DNA of 30,722 nt, taken from the IMG/VR virus record IMGVR_UViG_3300030419_002340, positions 1 to 30,722 of that record; one strand, written 5' to 3'. The notes below the pieces were generated by a model. It worked only from the letters and a program-made list of their open reading frames with translations. It ran no database searches and was not told the origin of the DNA. Made by a program: the position numbers and the translations under genes. Origin of the DNA: a virus. The first letter of the stretch is position 1; each line of letters starts with the position of its first letter. Shown here piece after piece: positions 29,137 to 30,722 of this stretch.

Positions 29137-30225
29137 ATGGCATACGGCACAGTTAATAAATCACAAACAATCGTTACTCCCAATATCTACACAGGGACAG
29201 GATCAGAACCAAGAGCTTTAACAGGATTTGGTCATCAAACAGATCTACTCTGGGTATTTAGGAGAGACAGCACAATGCATCCAACAATTAATGATAGTGT
29301 TCAAGGAGCAACTCAATGGATATATTCTGACTTAGACCAAGGAGCAGATACATCAACACAAGCCATAACTTATGGAACAGATGGTATAACTTGGAATGGT
29401 GGAAACTATGATCGAAATGATAATGGTGCAAATTATTTAGCATTATCTTGGAAAGCCGGCACAACAACTGGAATATCTGCTGGTTCACAAACTATAACTC
29501 CTGCTTCTTATAGTATTAATGTTGATGCGGGTTTTGGAATTTATAAATACACTGGAAATGGAAGTAGTACACAAACTATATCTCATGGTTTAGGTGCTGC
29601 ACCAACTTTTATGATGATTAAAAGAATAAATGGAGGAAATAGTTATTGGGCAGTTTACCACAAAAATTCAGGAGCTGATAAAAGATTAACTTTAAACACA
29701 ACTGCTGCATCTGCAACTAATGCTAATACATGGCAAGACACAGACCCAACATCAACTGTTTTTACAATTGGAAGTAATTCAAGAGTTAATGAAAATGGTC
29801 AAGAATATATTGCTTATGTTTGGGCTAACAAAAATGGTAGTTTTCATGCAGGACAATACAGGGGTAATGGAGATAGTGCAGACGGCCCCTTTGTTTACAC
29901 CGGCTTTAAACCAGGAATTATTTTGTTTAAAGACAATAATGCTACTACAAACTGGACAATTAGAAATGTTGCTACAGACACATTTAACTATATACGAAAT
30001 TACAATTTTCCAAATACCAATACCGCAGGAACAGACATAGGTCCTCCGGCAACAAGTGGTGGTGAAACAAGTACTATATGTGCTACAGGATTTAAATTAA
30101 GAGGAACTAACGATGCCTATTGGAACCAAAGTAGCCAAACATATGTTTATGCTGCTTGGCCAATAGAAAATTTAGTAGGAGGAACAAATAATATTCCTAA
30201 TGTAGCGGGATTAACTAGTAATTAA
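29137..30225 (+). CDS. Third cassette gene: conserved phage surface protein, copy 2
   Basis: The 362-residue protein parallels the 348-residue protein at 25906. Matching lines include the opening MAYGTVNKSQTIVTPNIYTG, YLALSWKAGTTTG, ISHGLGAAPTFMMIKRINGG (about 148-167), YIAYVWANKNGSFHAGQYRG and GPFVYTGFKPGIILFKD, and the tail has YVYAAWPIENLVGG. Unlike copy 1 it has its own strong TAAGGAGAAAAAAT leader and does not overlap its predecessor. The function is unknown; a virion surface or fibre-tip part is inferred from the cassette. Confidence 0.74.
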   Translation: MAYGTVNKSQTIVTPNIYTGTGSEPRALTGFGHQTDLLWVFRRDSTMHPTINDSVQGATQWIYSDLDQGADTSTQAITYGTDGITWNGGNYDRNDNGANYLALSWKAGTTTGISAGSQTITPASYSINVDAGFGIYKYTGNGSSTQTISHGLGAAPTFMMIKRINGGNSYWAVYHKNSGADKRLTLNTTAASATNANTWQDTDPTSTVFTIGSNSRVNENGQEYIAYVWANKNGSFHAGQYRGNGDSADGPFVYTGFKPGIILFKDNNATTNWTIRNVATDTFNYIRNYNFPNTNTAGTDIGPPATSGGETSTICATGFKLRGTNDAYWNQSSQTYVYAAWPIENLVGGTNNIPNVAGLTSN

Positions 30226-30230
30226 TAATT

Positions 30231-30722
30231 ATGAGTGAAGTAAAAGTAAATAAAGTAACACCAAGATCAGGAACCGCAGTACAACTGGGGGATTCCGGCG
30301 ATACATTTACTGTACCAAGTGGAGCAACATTAACCACTACTAATGCTACAGTTAATTTACCCAATACTTCAGTCACAAATGCGAATTTAGCTGGCTCTAT
30401 AGAAAATGCAAAACTGACTAACAGTGCTATTACTATAAATGGATCAGCTGTTTCTTTAGGGGGATCAGTTACAGTAGGAGAAACTAAACCTACTATTTCT
30501 TCAATTAGTCCTTCGGTAATTGAAAATACACAAACAGCGGTAACGATTACAGGAACTAATTATGTTTCAGTGCCTTATGTTGATGCTATTAATGCTTCAA
30601 CAGGAGCTATTACAGCTGCTGATAGTGTGACTTTTACAAGCGCTACCTCATTAACTTGCAATTTTACATTGTCTGTTGATGGAACATATTATATAAGAAT
30701 AGAGAACAATGATGGTAATGCA
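30231..30722 (+). CDS. IPT/Ig-domain adhesin, cassette copy 3, partial
   Basis: The frame is open to the right edge, giving 164 residues of the N-terminal part. It starts MSEVKVNKVTPRSGTAVQLG and contains SGDTFTVPSGATLTTTNATV, closer to copy 1 than to copy 2. The IPT/TIG-like domain begins GETKPTISSISPSVIENTQT and continues to IENNDGNA at the edge. It begins five bases after the stop of the preceding gene, with no strong ribosome-binding site, and implies a third three-gene cassette beyond the window. Confidence 0.8.
   Translation, partial: MSEVKVNKVTPRSGTAVQLGDSGDTFTVPSGATLTTTNATVNLPNTSVTNANLAGSIENAKLTNSAITINGSAVSLGGSVTVGETKPTISSISPSVIENTQTAVTITGTNYVSVPYVDAINASTGAITAADSVTFTSATSLTCNFTLSVDGTYYIRIENNDGNA

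Overview
The window looks like about 31 kb of an uncultured, AT-rich tailed marine bacteriophage, probably short-tailed and probably infecting an alphaproteobacterium such as SAR11. The basis is the gene order terminase, portal, 3TM (gene-transfer-agent type) holin, GroES-like co-chaperonin, scaffold, gpT-like capsid and gp4/SU10-type adaptors. No tape-measure gene is visible, and glycine-rich motifs typical of marine metagenomic phages are present. The host is inferred. No integrase, polymerase, tRNA or repressor gene is visible here.

Layout. Positions 1-1510 are a leftward, regulation-rich arm. It holds a partial Gp88-family gene that runs off the left edge, a 29-aa gene coupled to it, a 68-aa gene, a 24-aa membrane peptide gene, and between the last two a ~430-nt array of six alternating stems in three ~146-nt units (830-1261). 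Positions 1477-3475 hold four small or unknown rightward genes. Each transcription unit in these two regions starts at a strong TTGACA-N17-TAnnnT promoter that carries a shared TATGGGATA/TATCCCATA box. One promoter pair faces each other across a single box, and one box is a perfect inverted repeat. A strong hairpin at 3484-3514 closes the block.

The late region (3753-30722, all rightward) holds the large terminase subunit; two very large modular proteins of 886 and 979 aa, one with an internal twin-arginine-like segment and one with an HNH-like motif; an 821-aa portal; a holin; small lysine-rich proteins; a co-chaperonin; scaffold; a probable decoration protein; the major capsid protein; and small virion and head-tail adaptor proteins. 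From about 22.8 kb onward come tail-fibre-type genes.

The right end is a three-gene adhesin cassette (IPT/Ig-domain protein, LamG+SPRY protein, and a conserved phage surface protein of unknown fold). It occurs twice in full and begins a third time as the window ends, with a period of about 3.25 kb.

How it works together: the left arm looks like an early, repressible host-sigma70 regulon, and the right part is one long translationally coupled morphogenesis operon. Hairpins flank the two genes that should be most highly expressed. The most novel items are the structured array ahead of the 68-aa gene, the five-promoter operator regulon, the modular giant proteins between terminase and portal, and the tandem adhesin cassette.
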